This document shows, one piece after another, positions 7,246 through 15,732 of a DNA stretch of 20,022 nt. Location: NCBI RefSeq assembly GCF_965655635.1, contig NZ_CBFHHE010000034.1, forward strand, positions 1 through 20,022, given 5' to 3'. The stretch is from Nereida sp965655635 (GTDB lineage Bacteria > Pseudomonadota > Alphaproteobacteria > Rhodobacterales > Rhodobacteraceae). The notes under the pieces were generated by a model, which saw nothing but the letters and a program-made list of their open reading frames with translations, had not been told where the DNA came from and did not search any database. Numbering within the stretch: position 1 is the first letter of the stretch; every line of letters starts with the position of its first letter. The position numbers and the translations under genes are program-made.

Positions 7246-7893
7246 GTGTTCCGTCCAGGCGGTTTTAAACGGTCAGAAGACTTATTGTTGTCGCAATGGC
7301 AGGGCTGGTGGCTCGTGTTCTACTGGGCGTGGTGGATCGCATTTGCGCCTTTAGTGGGGATGTTTCTTGTGCGTATCAGTCGTGGTCGGTCGATCCGAGA
7401 GTTCGTGCGTGGTGCGATGATCGTGCCTGCGTTAATGTGCTTTGTCTGGTTTTATGGGCAGGCGGCTCGGCTATTGATCTTGAGTTGAATGGCGGTCGGA
7501 TGGCGTGATCTCTGGCGCAGCAAACGGTGACAAGATCTTTGCGATGACCGAATTCATGCTTGCGCTGATTGCATAGCATTGGCGTGGAGCATGGCGTTCT
7601 TGGTGACCTCTGCTGACTCGGCAGTTTTGATCGTGTACACAATCAACGCGGCTGGCGATGAAGGGCCAAAAGCACGTCCGCACTTTATGTTTTGGGGTGC
7701 GGCATTGGCACTGGTGGTCGGCGTTTTGCTTATCTCAGGGGTTACATCTGAGATCTAAACAGCGATAGTGGTCGGCGCGCTACTATTCTCGGTGGTGATG
7801 ATGTTGATGTGCATCGCGCTGATCAAGGCGATCTATAATGATGGTCGTCGTGAGGGAGCTGGTGTTGCGACGACAACAGCCGAAATGAGCTGA
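7246..7893 (+). pseudogene. BCCT-family betaine/choline/DMSP transporter remnant
   Basis: Translation across several frames rebuilds the C-terminal part of a betaine-carnitine-choline transporter. The frame from 7246 gives WQGWWLVFYWAWWIAFAP, VGMFLVRISRGRSIREFV and CFVWFYGQA, ending at TGA 7486-7488. The frame then shifts near 7458 to GGSAIDLELNGG, stopped at about 7508. Another shift gives VISGAANGDKIFAMTEF with a TAG, then MAFLVTSADSAVLIVYTIN and GVTSEI, an in-frame TAA near 7758, and VVGALLFSVVMMLMCIALIKAIYND to TGA at 7891-7893. The roughly 350 residues normally before the WAWW motif are missing, since acuI ends only 12 bases upstream. With its deletion, two or more frameshifts and several stops it cannot make a transporter. 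Its position beside dmdA-acuI suggests it once imported DMSP or a related betaine. Confidence 0.85.
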
Positions 7894-7931
7894 ACACCTG
7901 CTGAGTAATTACTCTGTTATAGCTATGTTTA

Positions 7932-7965
7932 CGCCCTGTCGGTATTGACGATGGGGCGGTTTCAT
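7932..7965 (+). terminator. weak terminator-like hairpin after the BCCT remnant
   Basis: CGCCC at 7932-7936 and GTC at 7938-7940 can pair with GAC at 7947-7949 and GGGCG at 7954-7958 around an asymmetric internal loop, followed by the T-rich GTTTCATTT. It stands about 40 bases after the last stop of the transporter remnant. The stem is imperfect and the T-run interrupted, so it may be inefficient. Confidence 0.35.
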
Positions 7966-8014
7966 TTGCCGGTATTCTCTTGCATACCGCCTGTTATTAT
8001 GCAATTTTCTGCAT

Positions 8015-9241
8015 ATGATGATGGACCTTGATTTTGTGCGTGCGCAGTTCCTTGCGTTTGCCGAGCCTGCCTTGCGCGGGCGAGGGTTTTTCGAGAATGC
8101 AGGCGGCAGCTACACGTGCAGGCATTCGGCGTGGCGGTTGAACCGTTTTTACCGCGAGCGCAAAGTCCAACCTTATGGTCAATACCCAGCCTCTGAACTT
8201 GCGGGCGCCGAGATGGATGAGGCGCGCGAACGGCTTGCGCGTTTGCTTGGCGTGCAAACTGATGAGGTAAGCTTCGGTCCATCGACCACCCAAAACACCT
8301 ATGTGTTGGCCCAAGCTTTCGGGTCGTGGCTGACCGAGAAGCAGGTAATCATCGTGACCGACGCAGATCACGAGGCCAATAGCGGTGTCTGGCGGAGATT
8401 GGCCGACCGCGGCATCGAGGTGCGCGAATGGAAAATGCGCCCTGAGACGGGCATGCTTGAGACCGATGATCTTGAAGAGCTGATTGATGAGCGGGTTAAG
8501 CTTTTGTGCTTTCCGCATGCTTCGAACGTTGTGGGCGCGCCGCATGATGTGTCGGCCATTTGTAAAATAGCGCGCGAGAACGAGATATTCACTTGTGTGG
8601 ACGGGGTCAGCTGTGCACCCCACGGCTTGCCGAACATCAAAAAGCTGGGCGCTGATATCTATCTGTTTTCGGCCTACAAAACATACGGTCCTCACCAAGG
8701 CATTATGGTGATAAATCGTAACCTTGGAATGGCGCTGCCGGGGCAGGGCCATGGGTTCAACAACCACGTCCTTTACAAGCGCTTCACGCCAGCGGGTCCA
8801 GATCATGCGCAAGTCGCGGCCTGTGCGGGGATCGTGGATTATTTCGACAAGGTTTATGAGCATCATTTCAAAGCGGGGCGTGACGCGACAGGACGTGCGG
8901 AGTCAGTTGCAGCCTTGATCCACGAGACAGAGCAAACAGCGCTTCGCCCCTTGATGGCCTATCTTGAGGGACGTGATGACTTACGGGTCCTTGGGCCGAT
9001 TGACGCACAAAAGCGGCTGCCCACTGTTTCGGTTGTTGTTGACGGTCAAAGCGGCGCAGACGTAGCGCGGCGTTTGTCGGATAAACGCATCATGGCCGGT
9101 GGCGGGACGTTTTATGCCGATCGCGCACTTGAGGCACTCGGCGTTGATCTGGCTCAAGGGGTCCTTCGGCTGAGTTTTGTGCATTACACATCCCCCTCCG
9201 AGGTTGATTTGCTGATCCAAGCCCTAGATCAAACGCTGTGA
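8015..9241 (+). CDS. class V aminotransferase-fold PLP enzyme (NifS/cysteine desulfurase-like)
   Basis: This 408-residue protein has the fold-type I PLP architecture of the class V group. FFENAGGSY near residue 25 is the substrate-side N-terminal motif, FGPSTTQNTY at 88-97 binds phosphate, DADHEANSGVW at 116-126 stacks on the cofactor, and D196 in DGVSCAPH holds the pyridine nitrogen. K222 in SAYKTYGPHQG is the Schiff-base lysine. The mobile Cys loop typical of housekeeping IscS/SufS is not evident, so the substrate is open. Candidate ATGs stand at 8015, 8018 and 8021 with no good ribosome site. A TTGCAT-N13-ATGCAA dyad (7980-8004) lies just upstream and could be an operator. The photolyase gene follows after 39 bases on the same strand, so the two may be co-transcribed. 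Confidence 0.87.
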   Translation: MMMDLDFVRAQFLAFAEPALRGRGFFENAGGSYTCRHSAWRLNRFYRERKVQPYGQYPASELAGAEMDEARERLARLLGVQTDEVSFGPSTTQNTYVLAQAFGSWLTEKQVIIVTDADHEANSGVWRRLADRGIEVREWKMRPETGMLETDDLEELIDERVKLLCFPHASNVVGAPHDVSAICKIARENEIFTCVDGVSCAPHGLPNIKKLGADIYLFSAYKTYGPHQGIMVINRNLGMALPGQGHGFNNHVLYKRFTPAGPDHAQVAACAGIVDYFDKVYEHHFKAGRDATGRAESVAALIHETEQTALRPLMAYLEGRDDLRVLGPIDAQKRLPTVSVVVDGQSGADVARRLSDKRIMAGGGTFYADRALEALGVDLAQGVLRLSFVHYTSPSEVDLLIQALDQTL

Positions 9242-9280
9242 AAGCGGCCTTGCCGCGCGAGTTGACGGCAGGGGGCTATT

Positions 9281-10702
9281 TTGAGCGAGCAGACACCAAT
9301 CATCATGTGGTTCCGGCGTGATTTGCGCCTTTCAGATCACCCGGCACTGACTGCTGCGTGCGAAACGGGGCGGCCGGTTGTGGCCCTTTTTAGTCACGAT
9401 CAAATTGTCGAAACGCTTGGTGCTGCGCCGAAGTGGCGTCTCGAACAATCGCTTGGCGCGTTGCAGGCGTCTCTTGAAAAGATCGGTGCGCGTTTGGTTT
9501 TGCGCCGAGGGAACGCCCTTGAAGTTCTCAAGAGCGTGATCGCTGAAACCGGAGCGGGCTCTGTCTACTGGTCGCGGCTGTATGATCCTGATGCGAAAGA
9601 ACGTGATACGGCTGTCAAATCTGCGCTCAAAGAACAGGGCATCGATGCGCGCAGTTTCGCAGGTCATGTGATGTTTGAGCCATGGACCGTCGAGACAAAG
9701 ACCGGTGGATTTTATAAAGTATACACGCCCATGTGGAAAATGGTGCGCGACCGCGATGTGCCTGCGCCCCTGAGTGCGCCGACGAATATGGCGTCGCTAT
9801 CCCAAGAGATTGCGTCCGATGCACTGTCTGACTGGGGGCTTGGGCGGGCCATGCACCGTGGTGGGGCGATCGTGGCGCAATATGCCCGTGTGGGTGAAGA
9901 TGCCGCCCGCGCGCGGCTTGATAGCTTTATCGAGACACGCGTTCAGGGCTATGACACTAACCGCGACCTTCCTTGGAAAGACGGCACAAGTGGGTTGTCT
10001 GAAAACCTTTCTTTGGGTGAAATCAGCCCGACAACATGCTGGCACGCGGGTCAAGCCGCACTTCATCAGGGAAAAGCAGGCGCAGAGACATTCCTCAAAG
10101 AGCTGGTTTGGCGCGAATTTGCGTATCATTTGATGCACCACACCCCACAGATTGTCTCGGAAAACTGGAAACCGGACTGGAATGCCTTTCCGTGGAATAC
10201 AGATGAGACCTCCGAAAAAGTGCGGGCTTGGAAGCAGGGCCGGACGGGCATTCAATTCGTAGATGCCGCGATGCGTGAGATGTATGTGACGGGCAAAATG
10301 CATAACCGCGGTCGCATGATTGTGGCCAGCTATCTGACCAAGCACCTGCAGTGTCATTGGAAGATTGGCCAAAAATGGTTCGAGGAATGTCTGACGGATT
10401 GGGACCCTGCATCAAACGCAATGGGTTGGCAGTGGTCATCGGGGTCGGGACCGGATGCGACGCCGTATTTCCGTGTGTTCAACCCTGTGACGCAGCTGGA
10501 TAAGTTCGATAAAAACCGCGATTACGTCAGTGCGTGGATCGCCGAAGGGCGTGCGAACTCCGCAAAGACTGCGCTACAGTATTTTGATGCCATTCCACAA
10601 AGTTGGGGTTTGGCCCCTGATGCGCGTTATCCCGAACCGATTGTGACGGCTGAAGCAGGGCGTAAAGCAGCACTTGGGGCGTATGAAAACCGTGGTTTTT
10701 GA
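9281..10702 (+). CDS. phrB: deoxyribodipyrimidine photolyase (class I CPD type)
   Basis: This FAD enzyme splits UV-induced cyclobutane pyrimidine dimers using blue light. The 473-residue protein starts with the antenna-binding alpha/beta domain (MWFRRDLRLSDHPAL near 9-23). Its C-terminal FAD domain has GRTGIQFVDAAMRE, MHNRGRMIVASYLTKHL at 340-356 and NAMGWQWSSGSGPDATPYFR at about 379-398. W317, W360 and W383 line up with the electron-transfer Trp triad of E. coli photolyase, supporting an active light-reducible enzyme. The start is a TTG at 9281, supported by AGGGGG about six bases upstream and an immediate match to the family N terminus. The photolyase-methyltransferase neighbourhood resembles the singlet-oxygen-responsive pair in Rhodobacter sphaeroides, there called phrA. 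Confidence 0.95.
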   Translation: MSEQTPIIMWFRRDLRLSDHPALTAACETGRPVVALFSHDQIVETLGAAPKWRLEQSLGALQASLEKIGARLVLRRGNALEVLKSVIAETGAGSVYWSRLYDPDAKERDTAVKSALKEQGIDARSFAGHVMFEPWTVETKTGGFYKVYTPMWKMVRDRDVPAPLSAPTNMASLSQEIASDALSDWGLGRAMHRGGAIVAQYARVGEDAARARLDSFIETRVQGYDTNRDLPWKDGTSGLSENLSLGEISPTTCWHAGQAALHQGKAGAETFLKELVWREFAYHLMHHTPQIVSENWKPDWNAFPWNTDETSEKVRAWKQGRTGIQFVDAAMREMYVTGKMHNRGRMIVASYLTKHLQCHWKIGQKWFEECLTDWDPASNAMGWQWSSGSGPDATPYFRVFNPVTQLDKFDKNRDYVSAWIAEGRANSAKTALQYFDAIPQSWGLAPDARYPEPIVTAEAGRKAALGAYENRGF

Positions 10703-10845
10703 TGATCTGGCTAAAAAATATGTCTTTGAAGAGGTTACCCAGCGTTAATGCACTTGGCTTTGTAAATGATTGCAATAGGTTACACTTTCAATCGCGGCGC
10801 CTGTCAGGCAAAGTGGACACAACTGATATCAGCTAGGAAGCACGC

Positions 10846-12054
10846 ATGATCCTGACCACGACACAAGGGCAAGCAAATCTGCCCCGTTATTTTACCCAAG
10901 TGTTTTCTATGGCTCAAAGTATGTCTCGCGGACAGCTTGATATGATTTTGCCAGACGGCCGTCACTTTCGCGCAAGCGGTGCGGCGGCAGGTTTTGTGGC
11001 TACAGTCCACATTCACAACAACGATTTGTTTGGCCGGCTGATCCGTGAAGGCGATCTTGGATTTTGCGATGCGTATTTGGACGAATGGTGGTCCACACCT
11101 GATTTGCAGGCCTTCATGGATTTGGTGCATGACGGCAATGAGGAAATGTATGACGGGTTTGCGGGGCAGGCGCTTGTCCGGATGTACGAAAAACTTCGGT
11201 TTTGGTTGCAATCGAACTCCAAAGGCCAAGCCCGAAAAAACATCAGCTATCATTATGACTTAGGCAATAGTTTCTATGGGTTATGGTTGGATGATACTAT
11301 GACGTATTCATCGGCTTTGTTCAAAACAGGGCAAGAGAGCACGGAAAAAGCCCAAGAGCAGAAGTATGCACAGTTAATTGATGAGATGGGCGTCAGCGCC
11401 GGTGATCATTTGCTTGAGATCGGCTGTGGTTGGGGCGGTTTTGCGGAATACGCCGCCAAAGAACGCGGCCTGAAGGTAACAGCGCTTACGATTAGTCAGG
11501 AGCAGTTTAACTACGCTCAAGAACGCATTGAAAAGGCAGGACTTTCCGATCTTGTGACGTTTAAGATGCAAGACTACCGTGATGAGGAAGGCACGTATGA
11601 TGGCATCGCCAGCATTGAGATGTTCGAAGCAGTGGGTGAAAAATATTGGCCCGTTTATTTCGAGACGCTGCGCAAGTGCCTGAAGCCTGGTAAGCAAGCG
11701 ACGCTTCAGATCATCACTGTCGCTGATGAGCGGTGGAGCATTTATAAACGTGGCCCAGATTTTATTCAAAAATACATTTTCCCTGGCGGCATGCTGCCCG
11801 CACCGCGTATTCTTAGGTCACACGTTGCCCAAGCGGGGCTGACCGTAGCCAAGTCGATTGAATTTGGTGAGAGCTATTCGATTACGTTGCGCCGCTGGTA
11901 CGATGACTTCAACGCCCGTTGGGCAGAAGCAGCAGCCATGGGTTTTGATGACCGGTTCCGCCGGATGTGGAACTTTTACCTGACCTCTTGCGCGTCGACA
12001 TTCGATAGCCAAACCTGTAACGTAACGCAGATCACTGTGGGCAAGCCTGCATAA
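10846..12054 (+). CDS. CFA-synthase-like SAM-dependent methyltransferase, possibly UfaM type
   Basis: The 402-residue protein belongs to the cyclopropane-fatty-acid synthase family, acting on unsaturated chains of membrane phospholipids with S-adenosylmethionine. It has SYHYDLGNSFYGLWLD near 134-149, SAM motif LEIGCGWGGFAEYAA near 190-204, EMFEAVGEKYW at 258-268 and QKYIFPGGMLP. The E. coli bicarbonate-site Cys139 is replaced by Ser156 in YSSALF, and the region of His266 reads LQIITVA with no His, while Glu261 and the YSITLRRWY tyrosine remain. That pattern fits an enzyme that methylates rather than cyclopropanates, such as UfaM of furan-fatty-acid synthesis in Rhodobacter, also found beside a photolyase gene. 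AGGAA precedes the ATG. The 143-base upstream gap has a possible TTGGCT-N16-TAGGTT promoter (10754-10781). Confidence 0.85.
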   Translation: MILTTTQGQANLPRYFTQVFSMAQSMSRGQLDMILPDGRHFRASGAAAGFVATVHIHNNDLFGRLIREGDLGFCDAYLDEWWSTPDLQAFMDLVHDGNEEMYDGFAGQALVRMYEKLRFWLQSNSKGQARKNISYHYDLGNSFYGLWLDDTMTYSSALFKTGQESTEKAQEQKYAQLIDEMGVSAGDHLLEIGCGWGGFAEYAAKERGLKVTALTISQEQFNYAQERIEKAGLSDLVTFKMQDYRDEEGTYDGIASIEMFEAVGEKYWPVYFETLRKCLKPGKQATLQIITVADERWSIYKRGPDFIQKYIFPGGMLPAPRILRSHVAQAGLTVAKSIEFGESYSITLRRWYDDFNARWAEAAAMGFDDRFRRMWNFYLTSCASTFDSQTCNVTQITVGKPA

Positions 12055-12113
12055 GGTTTTGGATCACGGCAGGTCGCCGCGTGTCGTAACTCGTGCAGTA
12101 AGGAGTGTTCGTG

Positions 12114-12569
12114 ATGCCAACAGCCGGTCGTCTTGTTGCAGCGGCGGTGTTGGCCGCTATGGGGTGGTGTGCATCGTTTCTGATCGCACCGCTGATGGTC
12201 GAAGATCCCCCGTTTGAATGGTTTGCACATATCAACACAGCAGCGGGGTTTGTGGTGGGGTGGACGGTGATCGGCGTTCGGGTCAAGCCCGCTGCAAAAG
12301 GCATCGTTGTTCACGGGCTGACTGGGGCGTTTGCGTGGGTTTTCTGGGCGTTGTTGGCGCAGTCAACGATCAAAATGCTCGAACGATCGTTACGCAAGCA
12401 ATACGACCAAGCGATGGAGGCAGTCATTGCTGTACTTGAAATCGCGTTTGAAGACCTGCAGATCATGGCGAGTGGCAGCGTAATTTTTGTTGTGCTTGGC
12501 GGCGGTGTTTTGGCGGCTTATCTGGGCGCAAAAGCGGCGCTGGCTTTTAACAAGCCGGGCTTGCCGTGA
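12114..12569 (+). CDS. trgA: TrgA family membrane protein (tellurium-resistance locus)
   Basis: This 151-residue protein has about four hydrophobic segments (near residues 6-27, 37-55, 64-82 and 121-143) separated by an amphipathic, charged stretch (KMLERSLRKQYDQAMEAV). Sequence, size and the following trgB and cysK identify it as TrgA, first described in a tellurite-resistance locus of Rhodobacter sphaeroides; its molecular role is not known. The ATG at 12114 is preferred over upstream in-frame GTG codons (12105, 12111) because AAGGAG at 12100-12105 is well placed for it. It starts 59 bases after the methyltransferase stop, so read-through is possible. Its TGA overlaps the trgB ATG by one base, pointing to translational coupling. 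Confidence 0.87.
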   Translation: MPTAGRLVAAAVLAAMGWCASFLIAPLMVEDPPFEWFAHINTAAGFVVGWTVIGVRVKPAAKGIVVHGLTGAFAWVFWALLAQSTIKMLERSLRKQYDQAMEAVIAVLEIAFEDLQIMASGSVIFVVLGGGVLAAYLGAKAALAFNKPGLP

Positions 12570-13723
12570 TGCCTGATCAAGCGGGTAGTGAAAAAGATAT
12601 GCCAGCTGAGAACGGGTCTTTGATTGTCTACGGCACGCTGCGTGATGCCGTATTACGCAATGTAATCCTCGGGCAGACCGATCATTTGCGCCTTAGCGAA
12701 ATGATGCTTGAGGACTATCGGGTCAGCCAAGTACAGGGCGAAAGTTTTCCAATCATTGAAGCCGCAAAAGGCCAAGTGGCGAAAGCGCTGCGCATTGATG
12801 GCCTTAGTCCCAATGACCGAGCGCGTTTGGATTTTTACGAGAGCGGTTTCGCCTATGATGTGGTGCAAATTGACGGGGCGGACATCTACATGCCTCCGCG
12901 TGGTCAATGGCAGGCCGGAGGGGCGTGGTCCCTAAGTCAGTGGCAGAACGACTTCGGCGCAGTTAGCCGAATGGCCGCTGCGGAGGTGATGAGTTATTTT
13001 GGCCAGCTGAGCGGTGTGGACGTGGCCGCGCGCTTTGGCATGATCCGCGCACGGGCCGCGTCAAGACTGCGCGCCGACGCGGAGATGGGGCCTGTAGATG
13101 GCCGCTTGTCGCGCGATGATGTTGCGCTTTTCGGGCAGCGCATGCCATATTTTAATTTCTTCGCGATGGGTGAGGCAGATCTGTCATTCAAGCGTTTCGA
13201 TGGCTCAAGCAGCCCCGTCGTAACCCGTGCGGCGTTCAAAAGTGCTGATGCTGCGATTGTGCTGCCCTATGATCCGGTGCGCGATAGGGTCCTTTTGGTT
13301 GAGCAGTTTCGCGTGGGTCCGTATCTGCGCGGTGCGTCTGATTGCTGGTCGATGGAGCCAATCGCGGGTCTTATTGATGCGTTTGAGACACCCCAAGACG
13401 CAGCGCACCGCGAGGCGATGGAAGAAGCGGGGCTTAAGTTCAGCGCGCTTCATACTGTTGCTGAGGCCTACCCAAGCCCCGGTTCATCAACCGAGTTTTT
13501 CTATCTTTACGTGGGAACCGCTGATTTGCCGGATGACATCACGGGCGTTGGTGGTGAAGTAGGTGAGGCCGAAGATATCGCCTCGCACCTTCTAAGTTTT
13601 GACGCGTTTATGAAAGTAGCTGACGGGGGTGGTTTGAAAAACGCACCGACTTTACTCTTGGCTTTGTGGTTGGCGCGACACCGTGATGAGCTTCGGGCAG
13701 GGATTGCGCGAGCGGGGTCTTGA
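12569..13723 (+). CDS. trgB: TrgB: GGCT-like domain fused to a Nudix hydrolase
   Basis: This 384-residue protein has two parts. The N-terminal ~110 residues carry SLIVYGTLRDAVLRNVILG (from about 17), the start motif of gamma-glutamylcyclotransferase/AIG2-like folds. The C-terminal part is an ADP-ribose-pyrophosphatase-like Nudix domain with a complete Nudix box at about 267-289 (GLIDAFE, seven residues, REAMEEAGL). It is preceded by AAIVLPYDPVRDRVLLVEQFR. It therefore probably hydrolyses a nucleoside diphosphate derivative such as ADP-ribose. The ATG at 12569 overlaps the trgA stop (ATGA arrangement); an internal ATG at 12599 is an alternative. Between trgA and cysK it reproduces the R. sphaeroides trgAB-cysK order. 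Why a Nudix enzyme helps with tellurite is unknown. Confidence 0.9.
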   Translation: MPDQAGSEKDMPAENGSLIVYGTLRDAVLRNVILGQTDHLRLSEMMLEDYRVSQVQGESFPIIEAAKGQVAKALRIDGLSPNDRARLDFYESGFAYDVVQIDGADIYMPPRGQWQAGGAWSLSQWQNDFGAVSRMAAAEVMSYFGQLSGVDVAARFGMIRARAASRLRADAEMGPVDGRLSRDDVALFGQRMPYFNFFAMGEADLSFKRFDGSSSPVVTRAAFKSADAAIVLPYDPVRDRVLLVEQFRVGPYLRGASDCWSMEPIAGLIDAFETPQDAAHREAMEEAGLKFSALHTVAEAYPSPGSSTEFFYLYVGTADLPDDITGVGGEVGEAEDIASHLLSFDAFMKVADGGGLKNAPTLLLALWLARHRDELRAGIARAGS

Positions 13724-13762
13724 TCGTTTGCGCCTACGCGGCTCAAATCCCGCGCTAATTGG

Positions 13763-13794
13763 TTGAGATCGCCCCCGCGCTGGCCTACATCTCA
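13763..13794 (+). promoter_or_regulatory. candidate cysK promoter with inverted repeat
   Basis: TTGAGA at 13763-13768 and TACATC at 13786-13791 are 17 bp apart, a reasonable but weak sigma-70 layout about 30 bases before cysK. TGAGAT (13764-13769) and ATCTCA (13789-13794) form a perfect 6-bp inverted repeat overlapping both elements, so a regulator could bind there. The 100-base gap after trgB makes a separate cysK promoter plausible. Confidence 0.35.
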
Positions 13795-13823
13795 GATACG
13801 AATAAAACAGAAGGGACCGCTCG

Positions 13824-14861
13824 ATGCGCGTTGTAAAAGATCTCGCTGACGCAGTCGGCAACACCCCGTTGATCCGTCTCAAAGCAGCAAGTGCTGCCAC
13901 GGGCTGTGATATTTACGGTAAAGCTGAGTTCCTGAACCCCGGTCAATCGGTCAAAGACCGTGCAGCGCTTTACATCATTAAGGATGCCGTCGCTCGTGGT
14001 GATCTTAAACCGGGTGGCACAATCGTTGAGGGTACGGCAGGCAACACCGGCATCGGACTTGCCTTAATGGGCGCCTCAATGGGCTTCAAGACCGTCATCG
14101 TTATCCCAGAGACCCAAAGCCAGGAAAAGAAAGATATGCTTGAGCTTGCTGGCGCGACTTTGGTTCAGGTCCCCGCGGCCCCTTACAAAAACCCGAACAA
14201 TTATGTGCGTTATTCCGAGCGACTGGCGAATGAACTGGCCAAGACAGAACCAAATGGTGCCATTTGGGCGAACCAATTCGACAATGTTGCAAACCGCCAA
14301 GCCCATATCGAAACAACGGGCCCCGAAATTTGGGAACAAACCGGCGGCAAGGTGGATGGCTTCATCTGTGCTGTAGGTTCTGGAGGTACGATGGCCGGCG
14401 TTGGGATGGCGCTGCAAAGTAAGGGCGTAAAGATTGGCCTTGCGGACCCAGATGGCGCCGCACTTCACAGCTTTTACACCACTGGCGCGCTTGCATCCAG
14501 CGGGGGCAGCATTACCGAAGGGATTGGGCAGGGGCGCATCACGGCCAATCTTGATGGGTTCACACCCGATATGTCGTTCAACATCCCAGATACAGAAGCA
14601 GTGCCGATCGTGTTTGACCTGCTCGCAAACGAAGGTTTGGTTCTTGGTGGTTCAAGCGGTGTTAATGTGGCTGGCGCGATGCTCATGGCCCGTGAAATGG
14701 GACCGGGCCATACGATTGTGACGATCCTGTGTGATTACGGAACACGCTACCAATCCAAGCTCTTTAACCCAGCGTTTTTGCGTGAAAAAGGCCTGTCCGT
14801 ACCAGAGTGGCTAGATCAAAAGGCAAATGATATTCCCTCAGTCTTTGAAAACGCTGAGTGA
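13824..14861 (+). CDS. cysK: cysteine synthase A (O-acetylserine sulfhydrylase)
   Basis: CysK makes cysteine from O-acetylserine and sulfide with PLP. The 345-residue fold-type II protein shows VGNTPLIRL at 11-19, K44 in NPGQSVKDRAAL (the Schiff-base lysine), the substrate loop EGTAGNTGIGLALMG, and the glycine-rich phosphate clamp GSGGTMAGVG. It is somewhat longer than the common CysK of about 310-320 residues, with a C-terminal extension (KLFNPAFLREKGLSVPEWLD) seen in one alphaproteobacterial type. AAGGGA lies about 7 bases before the ATG. In Rhodobacter the gene next to trgAB was linked to tellurite resistance, consistent with thiol supply or tellurite reduction. alaX follows after 37 bases on the same strand. 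Confidence 0.94.
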   Translation: MRVVKDLADAVGNTPLIRLKAASAATGCDIYGKAEFLNPGQSVKDRAALYIIKDAVARGDLKPGGTIVEGTAGNTGIGLALMGASMGFKTVIVIPETQSQEKKDMLELAGATLVQVPAAPYKNPNNYVRYSERLANELAKTEPNGAIWANQFDNVANRQAHIETTGPEIWEQTGGKVDGFICAVGSGGTMAGVGMALQSKGVKIGLADPDGAALHSFYTTGALASSGGSITEGIGQGRITANLDGFTPDMSFNIPDTEAVPIVFDLLANEGLVLGGSSGVNVAGAMLMAREMGPGHTIVTILCDYGTRYQSKLFNPAFLREKGLSVPEWLDQKANDIPSVFENAE

Positions 14862-14898
14862 GCCTGAACGACATTTACCGCAAATCATTCGGTGAGAC

Positions 14899-15618
14899 AT
14901 GAATACAGAGCCTCTTTTCCTAACAGATGCCTACATGCGTGATGCGACCGGCAAAGTCGTGAGCCACACGCCTGAGGGCGGCATTGTCGTAGATCAGACA
15001 AATTTTTACGCAACGGGTGGCGGTCAGCCCGGCGATAGCGGTCGGATCACGTGGCAAGGCGGTGCAATGAAGATCGCGATGTGCATCAAAGGCGAGGGGG
15101 CTTTGATCCTCGTACCTGCTGAGCCGACTGCTCTTCCTGCGGTTGGCACGCAAGTTACGCAAACACTGGACTGGGAACGTCGCCACCGGATGATGCGTGT
15201 TCACACGCTTCTACACCTGCTGTCTGTCGTGATCCCGCTGCCTGTCACAGGAGGCGCAATCGCGGCAGATAAAGGACGGCTGGACTTCATGATGGAGACC
15301 CCCCCCGAGGACAAAGCAACAATTGAAACAGAGTTGAACCGTTTGATCGATGCCAACTTTGCTGTGACAGACGCGTGGATCACAGCCGCCGAATTGGACG
15401 CGAACCCCGATTTGGTGAAGACCATGTCAGTCAAACCACCCACCGGTGCGGGAATTGTCCGGTTGGTTCGTATTGGTAATGAAACAACGCAAATTGACCT
15501 GCAACCTTGCGGTGGCACCCATGTTGAACGCACCGGCGAGATCGGTGCGATCCGGCTGGGCAAAATCGAGAAAAAGGGCAAAATCAACCGCCGGGTCTAT
15601 GTGCATTTAGGGGATTGA
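14899..15618 (+). CDS. alaX: alanyl-tRNA editing protein (AlaX, medium type)
   Basis: AlaX is a free-standing editing enzyme that hydrolyses Ser-tRNA(Ala), protecting proteins from serine-for-alanine errors. The 239-residue protein has the editing-pocket motif GGGQPGDSG at about 40-48, the zinc motif H102-TLL-H106, and the second zinc pair C204 and H208 in CGGTH, all as in the editing domain of alanyl-tRNA synthetase. The length fits the class with an N-terminal beta-barrel part plus the editing core. GGTGAG precedes the ATG at 14899. Its position behind cysK may reflect a shared concern with serine-derived metabolites, which is inference. The tRNA-Ser gene lies about 115 bases downstream. 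Confidence 0.93.
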   Translation: MNTEPLFLTDAYMRDATGKVVSHTPEGGIVVDQTNFYATGGGQPGDSGRITWQGGAMKIAMCIKGEGALILVPAEPTALPAVGTQVTQTLDWERRHRMMRVHTLLHLLSVVIPLPVTGGAIAADKGRLDFMMETPPEDKATIETELNRLIDANFAVTDAWITAAELDANPDLVKTMSVKPPTGAGIVRLVRIGNETTQIDLQPCGGTHVERTGEIGAIRLGKIEKKGKINRRVYVHLGD

Positions 15619-15694
15619 GGCGAGGGCATCAGAATAGACGGCCTGCTATCTGGGCCTACGCGTCCCTATTTGTGGACAATCCGCAAGAAACCCC

Positions 15695-15724
15695 TTGATC
15701 CCCCCCACCGATTGCCGCTATTTG
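15695..15724 (+). promoter_or_regulatory. possible promoter of the tRNA-Ser gene
   Basis: TTGATC (15695-15700) and TATTTG (15719-15724) are 18 bp apart, and the -10-like element ends 8 bases before the tRNA. The -10 match is poor; the call rests mainly on position in the otherwise empty gap after alaX. Confidence 0.3.
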
Positions 15725-15732
15725 CCCCTCAC

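Noticed and set aside
9213..9218. TGATCC, the -35 word of the Rhodobacter singlet-oxygen sigma-E promoter, upstream of the photolyase
   Set aside because: No TAAGA-like -10 element at 16-18 bp; the word lies inside the aminotransferase coding end. Control by sigma-E is therefore not supported from sequence here.
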